A stretch of 64,000 nt of DNA from Allacma fusca (taxonomy: Eukaryota > Arthropoda > Collembola > Symphypleona > Sminthuridae): the NCBI GenBank assembly GCA_947179485.1, contig OX359249.1:55067402-55131401 (forward strand). Direction: 5' to 3'. Shown here in pieces: positions 14,701 to 29,600 of this stretch (position 1 is its first letter; every line of letters begins with the position of its first letter). Under the pieces are notes generated by a model that was not told the DNA's origin, searched no databases, and saw only the letters and a list, made by a program, of their open reading frames with translations. Both the position numbers and the translations under genes were made by a program.

Positions 14701-17700
14701 TAACCTTCAGACCAAGCCGAACAAATAATTTCATGGACTAAACGGTTATAAATATATAAAATGTGAAACAGAATTCGATTTGCAAAGAACGGGTAGACGT
14801 TTTAAATTAAATTTTACAATAAATCCCCAATAAATTGTAACATTTTGCAACAACGTCTTTGATTCAGACGTTATTTGTTAGTGACACAAAAATCAAGTTA
14901 TGTCCCGTACTTTATATAGCTATATACATACTAGTCATATTTTGAACTTTTGAGCGTAAAACAACATTTGTTAGAATAAAATATTTAAACTGATAAATGT
15001 TTAACTCCAGCAATGAAATCTAAGACCTACTCTAGATAATGCGGACGATCGTGTAAGTTATAGCTCCAAGTATTGATTTTTTTATACGGTGTTATCCAGT
15101 TAGAAATTTTTTAGTTATAATTGACAATTCAAATTGAAAAACTCTTCCATTAATAGATTGTATACATGTTAAAAAATGTTTGAGACATAACCTTCAGACC
15201 AGGGACGAACAAATCATTTCATCGACTAAACTTTTATATTTATAAAAATATAAAACAGAATTCGATTTGCAAAGAACGGGTAGACGTTTTTTATTCTAAA
15301 ATAAACCCCCAATAAAATGTAAAATTTGCAAAAACGTCTTTGATTCAGACGTTATTTGTTAGTGACACAAAAATCAAGTTATTTCCCATACTTTATATAG
15401 CTATATACATACTAGTCATATTTAGAATTTTTATGCGTAAAACAACATTTGTTAGAATAAAATATTTAAACTGATAAATGTTTAACTCCAGCAATGAAAT
15501 CTAAGACCTACTCTAGATAATGCGGACGATCGTGTAAGTTATAGCTCGAAATATTGATTTTTTAATACGGTGTTATCCAGTTAGAAATTTTTTAGTTTTA
15601 ATTGACAATTCAAATTGAAAAACTCTTCCATTAATTGATTGTATACATGTAGCAAAATGTTTGAGACGTAACCTTCAGACCAAGCCGAACAAATAATTTC
15701 ATGGACTAAACGGTTATAAATATATAAAATGTGAAACAGAATTCGATTTGCAAAGAACGGGTAGACGTTTTAAATTAAATTTTACAATAATTCCCCAATA
15801 AATTGTAACATTTGCAACAACGTCTTTGATTCAGACGTTATTTGTTAGTGACACAAAAATCAAGTTATGTCCCGTACTTTATATAGCTATATACATACTA
15901 GTCATATTTTGAACTTTTGAGCGTAAAACAACATTTGTTAGAATAAAATATTTAAACTGATAAATGTTTAACTCCAGCAATGAAATCTAAGACCTACTCT
16001 AGATAATGCGGACGATCGTGTAAGTTATAGCTCGAAATATTGATTTTTTAATACGGTGTTGTCCAGTTAGAAATTTTTTAGTTATAATTGACAATTTAAA
16101 TTGAAAAACTCTTCCATTAATTGATTGTATACATGTTAAAAAATGTTTGAGACATAACCTTCAGACCAGGGACGAACAAATCATTTCATCGACTAAACGT
16201 TTATATATATAAAAATATAAAACAGAATTCGATTTTCAAAGAACGGGTAGACGTTTTTTATTCTAAAACAAACCCCCAATAAAATGTAAAATTTGCAAAA
16301 ACGTCTTTGATTCAGACGTTATTTGTTAGTGACACAAAAATCAAGTTATTTCCCATACTTTATATAGCTATATACATACTAGTCATATTTAGAATTTTTG
16401 AGCGTAAAACAACATTTGTTAGAATAAAATATTTTAGCTGAAAAACTTTTAACTCCAGCAATGAAATCTAAGACCTACTCTAGATAATGCGGACGATCGT
16501 GTAAGTTATAGCTCGAAATATTGATTTTTTAATACGGTGTTATCCAGTTAGAAATATTTTAGTTATAATTGACAATTCAAATTGAAAAACTCTTCCATTA
16601 ATTGATTGTATACATGTAGCAAAATGTTTGAGACGTAACCTTCAGACCAAGCCGAACAAATAATTTCATGGACTAAACGGTTATAAATATATAAAATGTG
16701 AAACAGAATTCGATTTGCAAAGAACGGGTAGACGTTTTAAATTAAATTTTACAATAAATCCCCAATAAATTGTAACATTTTGCAACAACGTCTTTGATTC
16801 AGACGTTATTTGTTAGTGACACAAAAATCAAGTTATGTCCCGTACTTTATATAGCTATATACATACTAGTCATATTTTGAACTTTTGAGCGTAAAACAAC
16901 ATTTGTTAGAATAAAATATTTAAACTGATAAATGTTTAACTCCAGCAATGAAATCTAAGACCTACTCTAGATAATGCGGACGATCGTGTAAGTTATAGCT
17001 CCAAGTATTGATTTTTTTATACGGTGTTATCCAGTTAGAAATTTTTTAGTTATAATTGACAATTCAAATTGAAAAACTCTTCCATTAATAGATTGTATAC
17101 ATGTTAAAAAATGTTTGAGACATAACCTTCAGACCAGGGACGAACAAATCATTTCATCGACTAAACTTTTATATTTATAAAAATATAAAACAGAATTCGA
17201 TTTGCAAAGAACGGGTAGACGTTTTTTATTCTAAAATAAACCCCCAATAAAATGTAAAATTTGCAAAAACGTCTTTGATTCAGACGTTATTTGTTAGTGA
17301 CACAAAAATCAAGTTATTTCCCATACTTTATATAGCTATATACATACTAGTCATATTTAGAATTTTTATGCGTAAAACAACATTTGTTAGAATAAAATAT
17401 TTAAACTGATAAATGTTTAACTCCAGCAATGAAATCTAAGACCTACTCTAGATAATGCGGACGATCGTGTAAGTTATAGCTCGAAATATTGATTTTTTAA
17501 TACGGTGTTATCCAGTTAGAAATTTTTTAGTTTTAATTGACAATTCAAATTGAAAAACTCTTCCATTAATTGATTGTATACATGTAGCAAAATGTTTGAG
17601 ACGTAACCTTCAGACCAAGCCGAACAAATAATTTCATGGACTAAACGGTTATAAATATATAAAATGTGAAACAGAATTCGATTTGCAAAGAACGGGTAGA

Positions 17701-20000
17701 CGTTTTAAATTAAATTTTACAATAATTCCCCAATAAATTGTAACATTTGCAACAACGTCTTTGATTCAGACGTTATTTGTTAGTGACACAAAAATCAAGT
17801 TATGTCCCGTACTTTATATAGCTATATACATACTAGTCATATTTTGAATTTTTGAGCGTAAAACAACATTTGTTAGAATAAAATATTTAAACTGATAAAT
17901 GTTTAACTCCAGCAATGAAATCTAAGACCTACTCTAGATAATGCGGACGATCGTGTAAGTTATAGCTCGAAATATTGATTTTTTAATACGGTGTTGTCCA
18001 GTTAGAAATTTTTTAGTTATAATTGACAATTTAAATTGAAAAACTCTTCCATTAATTGATTGTATACATGTTAAAAAATGTTTGAGACATAACCTTCAGA
18101 CCAGGGACGAACAAATCATTTCATCGACTAAACGTTTATATATATAAAAATATAAAACAGAATTCGATTTTCAAAGAACGGGTAGACGTTTTTTATTCTA
18201 AAACAAACCCCCAATAAAATGTAAAATTTGCAAAAACGTCTTTGATTCAGACGTTATTTGTTAGTGACACAAAAATCAAGTTATTTCCCATACTTTATAT
18301 AGCTATATACATACTAGTCATATTTAGAATTTTTGAGCGTAAAACAACATTTGTTAGAATAAAATATTTTAGCTGAAAAACTTTTAACTCCAGCAATGAA
18401 ATCTAAGACCTACTCTAGATAATGCGGACGATCGTGTAAGTTATAGCTCGAAATATTGATTTTTTAATACGGTGTTATCCAGTTAGAAATATTTTAGTTA
18501 TAATTGACAATTCAAATTGAAAAACTCTTCCATTAATTGATTGTATACATGTAGCAAAATGTTTGAGACGTAACCTTCAGACCAAGCCGAACAAATAATT
18601 TCATGGACTAAACGGTTATAAATATATAAAATGTGAAACAGAATTCGATTTGCAAAGAACGGGTAGACGTTTTAAATTAAATTTTACAATAAATCCCCAA
18701 TAAATTGTAACATTTTGCAACAACGTCTTTGATTCAGACGTTATTTGTTAGTGACACAAAAATCAAGTTATGTCCCGTACTTTATATAGCTATATACATA
18801 CTAGTCATATTTTGAACTTTTGAGCGTAAAACAACATTTGTTAGAATAAAATATTTAAACTGATAAATGTTTAACTCCAGCAATGAAATCTAAGACCTAC
18901 TCTAGATAATGCGGACGATCGTGTAAGTTATAGCTCCAAGTATTGATTTTTTTATACGGTGTTATCCAGTTAGAAATTTTTTAGTTATAATTGACAATTC
19001 AAATTGAAAAACTCTTCCATTAATAGATTGTATACATGTTAAAAAATGTTTGAGACATAACCTTCAGACCAGGGACGAACAAATCATTTCATCGACTAAA
19101 CTTTTATATTTATAAAAATATAAAACAGAATTCGATTTGCAAAGAACGGGTAGACGTTTTTTATTCTAAAATAAACCCCCAATAAAATGTAAAATTTGCA
19201 AAAACGTCTTTGATTCAGACGTTATTTGTTAGTGACACAAAAATCAAGTTATTTCCCATACTTTATATAGCTATATACATACTAGTCATATTTAGAATTT
19301 TTATGCGTAAAACAACATTTGTTAGAATAAAATATTTAAACTGATAAATGTTTAACTCCAGCAATGAAATCTAAGACCTACTCTAGATAATGCGGACGAT
19401 CGTGTAAGTTATAGCTCGAAATATTGATTTTTTAATACGGTGTTATCCAGTTAGAAATTTTTTAGTTTTAATTGACAATTCAAATTGAAAAACTCTTCCA
19501 TTAATTGATTGTATACATGTAGCAAAATGTTTGAGACGTAACCTTCAGACCAAGCCGAACAAATAATTTCATGGACTAAACGGTTATAAATATATAAAAT
19601 GTGAAACAGAATTCGATTTGCAAAGAACGGGTAGACGTTTTAAATTAAATTTTACAATAATTCCCCAATAAATTGTAACATTTGCAACAACGTCTTTGAT
19701 TCAGACGTTATTTGTTAGTGACACAAAAATCAAGTTATGTCCCGTACTTTATATAGCTATATACATACTAGTCATATTTTGAATTTTTGAGCGTAAAACA
19801 ACATTTGTTAGAATAAAATATTTAAACTGATAAATGTTTAACTCCAGCAATGAAATCTAAGACCTACTCTAGATAATGCGGACGATCGTGTAAGTTATAG
19901 CTCGAAATATTGATTTTTTAATACGGTGTTATCCAGTTAGAAATTTTTTAGTTATAATTGACAATTCAAATTGAAAAACTCTTCCATTAATTGATTGTAT
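11700..20000 (+). repeat. Sat-A zone 3: 1935-bp tetramer repeat with one dimer slip
   Basis: The rare variant CTCCAAGTATTG lies at about 12161, 14096, 15064, 16999 and 18934, giving spacings of 1935, 968, 1935 and 1935. A second private variant, TTTTTATGCGTAAAAC, has ATGCG at about 12530, 15433, 17368 and 19303, giving 2903, 1935 and 1935. The unit is therefore four monomers (two A-B dimers), with one position differing by exactly one dimer, as unequal exchange in dimer register would produce. Confidence 0.85.
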
Positions 20001-23000
20001 ACATGTTAAAAAATGTTTGAGACATAACCTTCAGACCAGGGACGAACAAATCATTTCATCGACTAAACGTTTATATATATAAAAATATAAAACAGAATTC
20101 GATTTTCAAAGAACGGGTAGACGTTTTTTATTCTAAAATAAACCCCCAAAAAAATGTAAAATTTGCAAAAACGTCTTTGATTCAGACGTTATTTGTTAGT
20201 GACACAAAAATCAAGTTATTTCCAATACTTTATATAGCTATATACATACTAGTCATATTTAGAATTTTTTAGCGTAAAACAACATTTGTTAGAATAAAAT
20301 ATTTTAGCTGAAAAACTTTTAACTCCAGCAATGAAATCTAAGACCTACTCTAGATAATGCGGACGATCGTGTAAGTTATAGCTCGAAATATTGATTTTTT
20401 AATACGGTGTTATCCAGTTAGAAATATTTTAGTTATAATTGACAATTCAAATTGAAAAACTCTTCCATTAATTGATTGTATACATGTAGCAAAATGTTTG
20501 AGACGTAACCTTCAGACCAAGCCGAACAAATAATTTCATGGACTAAACGGTTATAAATATATAAAATGTGAAACAGAATTCGATTTGCAAAGAACGGGTA
20601 GACGTTTTAAATTAAATTATACAATAAATCCCCAATAAATTGTAACATTTGCAACAACGTCTTTGATTCAGACGTTATTTGTTAGTGACACAAAAATCAA
20701 GTTATGTCCCGTACTTTATATAGCTATATACATACTAGTCATATTTTGAACTTTTGAGCGTAAAACAACATTTGTTAGAATAAAATATTTAAACTGATAA
20801 ATGTTTAACTCCAGCAATGAAATCTAAGACCTACTCTAGATAATGCGGACGATCGTGTAAGTTATAGCTCGAAGTATTGATTTTTTTATACGGTGTTATC
20901 CAGTTAGAAATTTTTTAGTTATAATTGACAATTCAAATTGAAAAACTCTTCCATTAATTGATTGTATACATGTTAAAAAATGTTTGAGACATAACCTTCA
21001 GACCAGGGACGAACAAATCATTTCATCGACTAAACGTTTATATATATAAAAATATAAAACAGAATTCGATTTTCAAAGAACGGGTAGACGTTTTTTATTC
21101 TAAAATAAACCCCCAATAAAATGTAAAATTTGCAAAAACGTCTTTGATTCAGACGTTATTTGTTAGTGACACAAAAATCAAGTTATTTCCAATACTTTAT
21201 ATAGCTATATACATACTAGTCATATTTAGAATTTTTGAGCGTAAAACAACATTTGTTAGAATAAAATATTTTAGCTGAAAAACTTTTAACTCCAGCAATG
21301 AAATCTAAGACCTACTCTAGATAATGCGGACGATCGTGTAAGTTATAGCTCGAAATATTGATTTTTTAATACGGTGTTATCCAGTTAGAAATATTTTAGT
21401 TATAATTGACAATTCAAATTGAAAAACTCTTCCATTAATTGATTGTATACATGTAGCAAAATGTTTGAGACGTAACCTTCAGACCAAGCTGAACAAATAA
21501 TTTCATGGACTAAACGGTTATAAATATATAAAATGTGAAACAGAATTCGATTTGCAAAGAACATGTAGACGTTTTAAATTAAATTTTACAATAAATCCCC
21601 AATAAATTGTAACATTTGCAACAACGTCTTTGATTCAGACGTTATTTGTTAGTGACACAAAAATCAAGTTATGTCCCGTACTTTATATAGCTATATACAT
21701 ACTAGTCATATTTTGAACTTTTGAGCGTAAAACAACATTTGTTAGAATAAAATATTTAAACTGATAAATGTTTAACTCCAGCAATGAAATCTAAGACCTA
21801 CTCTAGATAATGCGGACGATCGTGTAAGTTATAGCTCGAAATATTGATTTTTTAATACGGTGTTGTCCAGTTAGAAATTTTTTAGTTATAATTGACAATT
21901 TAAATTGAAAAACTCTTCCATTAATTGATTGTATACATGTTAAAAAATGTTTGAGACATAACCTTCAGACCAGGGACGAACAAATCATTTCATCGACTAA
22001 ACGTTTATATATATAAAAATATAAAACAGAATTCGATTTTCAAAGAACGGGTAGACGTTTTTTATTCTAAAATAAACCCCCAATAAAATGTAAAATTTGC
22101 AAAAACGTCTTTGATTCAGACGTTATTTGTTAGTGACACAAAAATCAAGTTATTTCCAATACTTTATATAGCTATATACATACTAGTCATATTTAGAATT
22201 TTTTAGCGTAAAACAACATTTGTTAGAATAAAATATTTTAGCTGAAAAACTTTTAACTCCAGCAATGAAATCTAAGACCTACTCTAGATAATGCGGACGA
22301 TCGTGTAAGTTATAGCTCGAAATATTGATTTTTAAATACGGTGTTGTCCAGTTAGAAATTTTTTAGTTATAATTGACAATTTAAATTGAAAAACTCTTCC
22401 ATTAATTGATTGTATACATGTTAAAAAATGTTTGAGACATAACCTTCAGACCAGGGACGAACAAATCATTTCATCGACTAAACGTTTATATATATAAAAA
22501 TATAAAACAGAATTCGATTTTCAAAGAACGGGTAGACGTTTTTTATTCTAAAATAAACCCCCAATAAAATGTAAAATTTGCAAAAACGTCTTTGATTCAG
22601 ACGTTATTTGTTAGTGACACAAAAATCAAGTTATTTCCAATACTTTATATAGCTATATACATACTAGTCATATTTAGAATTTTTTAGCGTAAAACAACAT
22701 TTGTTAGAATAAAATATTTTAGCTGAAAAACTTTTAACTCCAGCAATGAAATCTAAGACCTACTCTAGATAATGCGGACGATCGTGTAAGTTATAGCTCG
22801 AAATATTGATTTTTAAATACGGTGTTGTCCAGTTAGAAATTTTTTAGTTATAATTGACAATTTAAATTGAAAAACTCTTCCATTAATTGATTGTATACAT
22901 GTTAAAAAATGTTTGAGACATAACCTTCAGACCAGGGACGAACAAATCATTTCATCGACTAAACGTTTATATATATAAAAATATAAAACAGAATTCGATT

Positions 23001-26000
23001 TTCAAAGAACGGGTAGACGTTTTTTATTCTAAAATAAACCCCCAATAAAATGTAAAATTTGCAAAAACGTCTTTGATTCAGACGTTATTTGTTAGTGACA
23101 CAAAAATCAAGTTATTTCCAATACTTTATATAGCTATATACATACTAGTCATATTTAGAATTTTTTAGCGTAAAACAACATTTGTTAGAATAAAATATTT
23201 TAGCTGAAAAACTTTTAACTCCAGCAATGAAATCTAAGACCTACTCTAGATAATGCGGACGATTGTGTAAGTTATAGCTCGAAATATTGATTTTTTATTA
23301 CGGTGTTATCCAGTTAGAAATATTTTAGTTATAATTGACAATTCAAATTGAAAAACTCTTCCATTAATTGATTGTATACATGTAGCAAAATGTTTGAGAC
23401 GTAACCTTCAGACCAAGCCGAACAAATAATTTCATGGACTAAACGGTTATAAATATATAAAATGTGAAACAGAATTCGATTTGCAAAGAACGGGTAGACG
23501 TTTTAAATTAAATTTTACAATAAATCCCCAATAAATTGTAACATTTGCAACAACGTCTTTGATTCAGACGTTATTTGTTAGTGACACAAAAATCAAGTTA
23601 TGTCCCGTACTTTATATAGCTATATACATACTAGTCATATTTTGAACTTTTGAGCGTAAAACAACATTTGTTAGAATAAAATATTTAAACTGATAAATGT
23701 TTAACTCCAGCAATGAAATCTAAGACCTACTCTAGATAATGCGGACGATCGTGTAAGTTATAGCTCGAAATATTGATTTTTTTATACGGTGTTATCCAGT
23801 TAGAAATTTTTTAGTTATAATTGACAATTCAAATTGAAAAACTCTTCCATTAATTGATTGTATACATGTAGCAAAATGTTTGAGACGTAACCTTCAGACC
23901 AAGCCGAACAAATAATTTCATGGACTAAACAGTTATAAATATATAAAATGTGAAACAGAATTCGATTTGCAAAGAACGGGTAGACGTTTTAAATTAAATT
24001 TTACAATAAATCCCCAATAAATTGTAACATTTGCAACAACGTCTTTGATTCAGACGTTATTTGTTAGTGACACAAAAATCAAGTTATGTCCCGTACTTTA
24101 TATAGCTATATACAAACTAGTCATATTTTGAACTTTTGAGCGTAAAACAACATTTGTTAGAATAAAATATTTAAACTGATAAATGTTTAACTCCAGCAAT
24201 GAAATCTAAGACCTACTCTAGATAATGCGGACGATCGTGTAAGTTATAGCTCGAAATATTGATTTTTTAATACGGTGTTATCCAGTTAGAAATTTTTTAG
24301 TTATAATTGACAATTCAAATTGAAAAACTCTTCCATTAATTGATTGTATACATGTTAAAAAATATTTGAGACATAACCTTCAGACCAGGGACAAACAAAT
24401 CATTTCATCGACTAAACGTTTATATATATAAAAATATAAAACAGAATTAGATTTGCAAAAAACGGGTAGACGTTTTTTATTCTAAAATAAACCCCCAAAA
24501 AAATGTAAAATTTGCAAAAACGTCTTTGATTCAGACGTTATTTGTTAGTGACACAAAAATCAAGTTATTTCCAATACTTTATATAGCTATATACATACTA
24601 GTCATATTTAGAATTTTTTAGCGTAAAACAACATTTGTTAGAATAAAATATTTTAGCTGAAAAACTTTTAACTCCAGCAATGAAATCTATGACCTACTCT
24701 AGATAATGCGGACGATCGTGTAAGTTATAGCTCGTAATATTGATTTTTTTATACGGTAATATCCAGTTAGAAATTTTTTAGTTATAATTGACAATTCAAA
24801 TTGAAAAACTGTTCCAATGATTGATTGTATACATGTTAACAAATGTTTGAGACATAACCTTCAGACCAGGGAAGAACAAATCATTTCATCGACTAAACTT
24901 TTATATTTATAAAAATATAAAACAGAATTCGATTTGCAAAGAACGGGTAGACGTTTTTTATTCTAAAAAAACCCCCAATAAAATGTAAAATTTGCAAAAA
25001 CGTCTTTGATTCAGACGTTATTTGTTAGTGACACAAAAATCAAGTTATTTCCAATACTTTATATAGCTATATACATACTAGTCATATTTTGAATTTTTGA
25101 GCGTAAAACAACATTTGTTAGAATAAAATATTTAAACTGATAAATGTTTAACTCCAGCAATGAAATCTAAGACCTACTCTAGATAATGCGGACGATCGTG
25201 TAAGTTATAGCTCCAAATATTGATTTTTTAATACGGTGTTATCCAGTTAGAAATTTTTTAGTTTTAATTGACAATTCAAATTGAAAAACTCTTCCATTAA
25301 TTGATTGTATACATGTAGCAAAATGTTTGAGACATAACCTTCAGACCAGGGAAGAACAAATCATTTCATCGACTAAACTTTTATATTTATAAAAATATAA
25401 AACAGAATTCGATTTGCAAAGAACGGGTAGACGTTTTAAATTAAATTTTACAATAAATCCCCTATAAGATGTAACATTTGCAACAACGTCTTTGATTCAG
25501 ACGTTATTTGTTAGTGACACAAAAATCAAGTTATGTCCCGTACTTTATATAGCTATATACATACTAGTCATATTTTGAATTTTTGAGCGTAAAACAACAT
25601 TTGTTAGAATAAAATATTTAAACTGATAAATGTTTAACTCCAGCAATGAAATCTAAGACCTACTCTAGATAATGCGGACGATCGTGTAAGTTATAGCTCG
25701 AAATATTGATTTTTTAATACGGTGTTATCCAGTTAGAAATTTTTTAGTTATAATTGACAATTCAAATTGAAAAACTCTTCCATTAATTGATTGTATACAT
25801 GTTAAAAAATATTTGAGACATAACCTTCAGACCAGGGACAAACAAATCATTTCATCGACTAAACGTTTATATAAATAAAAATATAAAACAGAATTAGATT
25901 TGCAAAAAACGGGTAGACGTTTTTTATTCTAAAATAAACCCCCAAAAAAATGTAAAATTTGCAAAAACGTCTTTGATTCAGACGTTATTTGTTAGTGACA

Positions 26001-26670
26001 CAAAAATCAAGTTATTTCCAATACTTTATATAGCTATATACATACTAGTCATATTTAGAATTTTTTAGCGTAAAACAACATTTGTTAGAATAAAATATTT
26101 TAGCTGAAAAACTTTTAACTCCAGCAATGAAATCTATGACCTACTCTAGATAATGCGGACGATCGTGTAAGTTATAGCTCGTAATATTGATTTTTTTATA
26201 CGGTGTTATCCAGTTAGAAATTTTTTAGTTATAATTGACAATTCATATTGAAAAACTGTTCCAATGATTGATTGTATACATGTTAACAAATGTTTGAGAC
26301 ATAACCTTCAGACCAGGGAAGAACAAATCATTTCATCGACTAAACTTTTATATTTATAAAAATATAAAACAGAATTCGATTTGCAAAGAACGGGTAGACG
26401 TTTTAAATTAAATTTTACAATAAATCCCCTATAAGATGTAACATTTGCAACAACGTCTTTGATTCAGACGTTATTTGTTAGTGACACAAAAATCAAGTTA
26501 TGTCCCGTACTTTATATAGCTATATACATACTAGTCATATTTTGAATTTTTGAGCGTAAAACCACATTTGTTATAATAAAATATTTAAACTGATAAATGT
26601 TTAACTCCAGCAATGAAATCTAAGACCTACTCTAGATAATGCGGACGATCGTGTAAGTTATAGCTCGAAC
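20000..26670 (+). repeat. Sat-A zone 4: mixed A/B monomers with a short run of identical type B copies
   Basis: The order is less regular than in zone 3. Between about 21.85 and 23.28 kb, type B monomers are repeated head to tail with a 481-bp period and share the private variant GATTTTTAAATACGG, so the array is locally amplified one monomer at a time. From about 24.3 kb more divergent copies appear (for example AGATTTGCAAAAAACGGG and CCCCTATAAG variants), and two longer blocks repeat with them. Confidence 0.7.
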
Positions 26671-29600
26671 TATTGGTTTTTTAATACGGTTTTATCCAGT
26701 TAGAAATTGTTTAGTTATAATTGACAATTCAAATTGAAAAACTTCCATTTAATGACTGTATACATGTAGCAAAATTTTTGAGACATAACCTTCAGGCCAG
26801 TGACGAACAAAAAATTTCATCGACTTAAGGTTTATATATAAACAAATGTTAAACAGAATTCGATTTGCAAAGAACGGGTAGACGTTTTTAATTCTAAAAT
26901 TAACGCCCAATAAGATGTAACAATTGAAACAACGTCTTTGATTCGGACGTTATTTGTAAATGACACAAAAATCAAGTTATGTCCCGTACTTTATATAGCT
27001 ATATACATACTAGTCATATTTAGAATTTTTGAGCGTAACTCTTCCATTAAATGATTGTATACATGTAGCAAAATTTTTGAGACATAACCTTCAGACCAGT
27101 GACGAACAAATCATTTCATCGACTTAAGGTTTATATATAAAAAAATAATAAACAGAATTCGATTTGCAAAGAACGGGTAGACGTTTTTAATTCTAAAATA
27201 AACCCCCAATAAGATGTAACAATTGAAACAACGTCTTTGATTCGGACGTTATTTGTTAATGACACAAAAATCAAGTTATGTCCCGTACTTTATATAGCTA
27301 TTTACATACTAGTCATATTTAGAATATTTGAGCGTAAAACAACATTTGTTAAAATAATATATTTTAACTGAAAAGCTTTTACCTCCCGCAATAAAATTTA
27401 AGACCTACTCTAGATAAACCGGTCAAATGTGTAAGTAATAGCTTGACCAATTTTTTTAATCAGGTGTTATCCAGTTAGAAATTTTTCAGTTACAATTAAC
27501 AATTCTATTTGAAAACTCTTCCATTTAATGATTGTATACATGTTAAAAAATTTCTGAGACATAACCTTCAGACCAGTGACGAACAAATCATTTCATCGAC
27601 TTAAGGTTAATATATTTAAAAAATGTGAAACAGAATTCGATTTGCAAAGAACGGGTAGACATTTTTAATTGAATTCTAAAAAAAACCGATAAGATGTAAC
27701 ATTTTTCAACAACGTCTTTGATTCAGACGGTATTTGTTAGTGACACAAAAATCAAGTTATGTCCCGTACTTTATATAGCTATATACATACTAGTCAAATT
27801 TAGAATTTTTGAGCGTAAATAAACATTTGTTAAAATAAAATATTTTAACTGAAAAACTTAACTCCAGCAATGAAATCTAAGACTTACTCTACATAAACCG
27901 AACGATCGTGTAAGTTACAGCTCGAACTATTAGTTTTTTAATACGGTGTTATCCAGTTAGAAATTTTTTAGTTATAATTGACAATTCAAATTGAAAAACT
28001 GTTCCAATGATTGATTGTATACATGTTAACAAATGTTTGAGACATAACCTTCAGACCAGGGAAGAACAAATCATTTCATCGACTAAACTTTTATATTTAT
28101 AAAAATATAAAACAGAATTCGATTTGCAAAGAACGGGTAGACGTTTTTTATTCTAAAAAAAACCCCCAATAAAATGTAAAATTTGCAAAAACGTCTTTGA
28201 TTCAGACGTTATTTGTTAGTGACACAAAAATCAAGTTATTTCCAATACTTTATATAGCTATATACATACTAGTCATATTTTGAATTTTTGAGCGTAAAAC
28301 AACATTTGTTAGAATAAAATATTTAAACTGATAAATGTTTAACTCCAGCAATGAAATCTAAGACCTACTCTAGATAATGCGGACGATCGTGTAAGTTATA
28401 GCTCGAAATATTGATTTTTTAATACGGTGTTATCCAGTTAGAAATTTTTTAGATATAATTGACAATTCAAATTGAAAAACTCTTCCATTAATTGATTGTA
28501 TACATGTAGCAAAATGTTTGAGACATAAACTTCAGACCAGGGAAGAACAAATCATTTCATGGACTAAACGTTTATATATATAAAAATATAAAACAGAATT
28601 AGATTTGCAAAAAACGGGTAGACGTTTTTTATTCTAAAATAAACCCCCAAAAAAATGTAAAATTTGCAAAAACGTCTTTGATTCAGACGTTATTTGTTAG
28701 TGACACAAAAATCAAGTTATTTCCAATACTTTATATAGCTATATACATACTAGTCATATTTAGAATTTTTTAGCGTAAAACAACATTTGTTAGAATAAAA
28801 TATTTTAGCTGAAAAACTTTTAACTCCAGCAATGAAATCTATGACCTACTCTAGATAATGCGGACGATCGTGTAAGTTATAGCTCGTAATATTGATTTTT
28901 TTATACGGTGTTATCCAGTTAGAAATTTTTTAGTTATAATTGACAATTCAAATTGAAAAACTGTTCCAATGATTGATTGTATACATGTTAACAAATGTTT
29001 GAGACATAACCTTCAGACCAGGGAAGAACAAATCATTTCATCGACTAAACTTTTATATTTATAAAAATATAAAACAGAATTCGATTTGCAAAGAACGGGT
29101 AGACGTTTTAAATTAAATTTTAAAATAAATCCCCTATAAGATGTAACATTTGCAACAACGTCTTTGATTCAGACGTTATTTGTTAGTGATACAAAAATCA
29201 AGTTATGTCCCGTACTTTATATAGCTATATACATACTAGTCATATTTTCAATTTTTGAGCGTAAAACCACATTTGTTAGAATAAAATATTTAAACTGATA
29301 AATGTTTAACTCCAGCAATGAAATCTAAGACCTACTCTAGATAATGCGGACGATCGTGTAAGTTATAGCTCGAACTATTGGTTTTTTAATACGGTTTTAT
29401 CCAGTTAGAAATTGTTTAGTTATAATTGACAATTCAAATTGAAAAACTTCCATTTAATGACTGTATACATGTAGCAAAATTTTTGAGACATAACCTTCAG
29501 GCCAGTGACGAACAAAAAATTTCATCGACTTAAGGTTTATATATAAACAAATGTTAAACAGAATTCGATTTGCAAAGAACGGGTAGACGTTTTTAATTCT

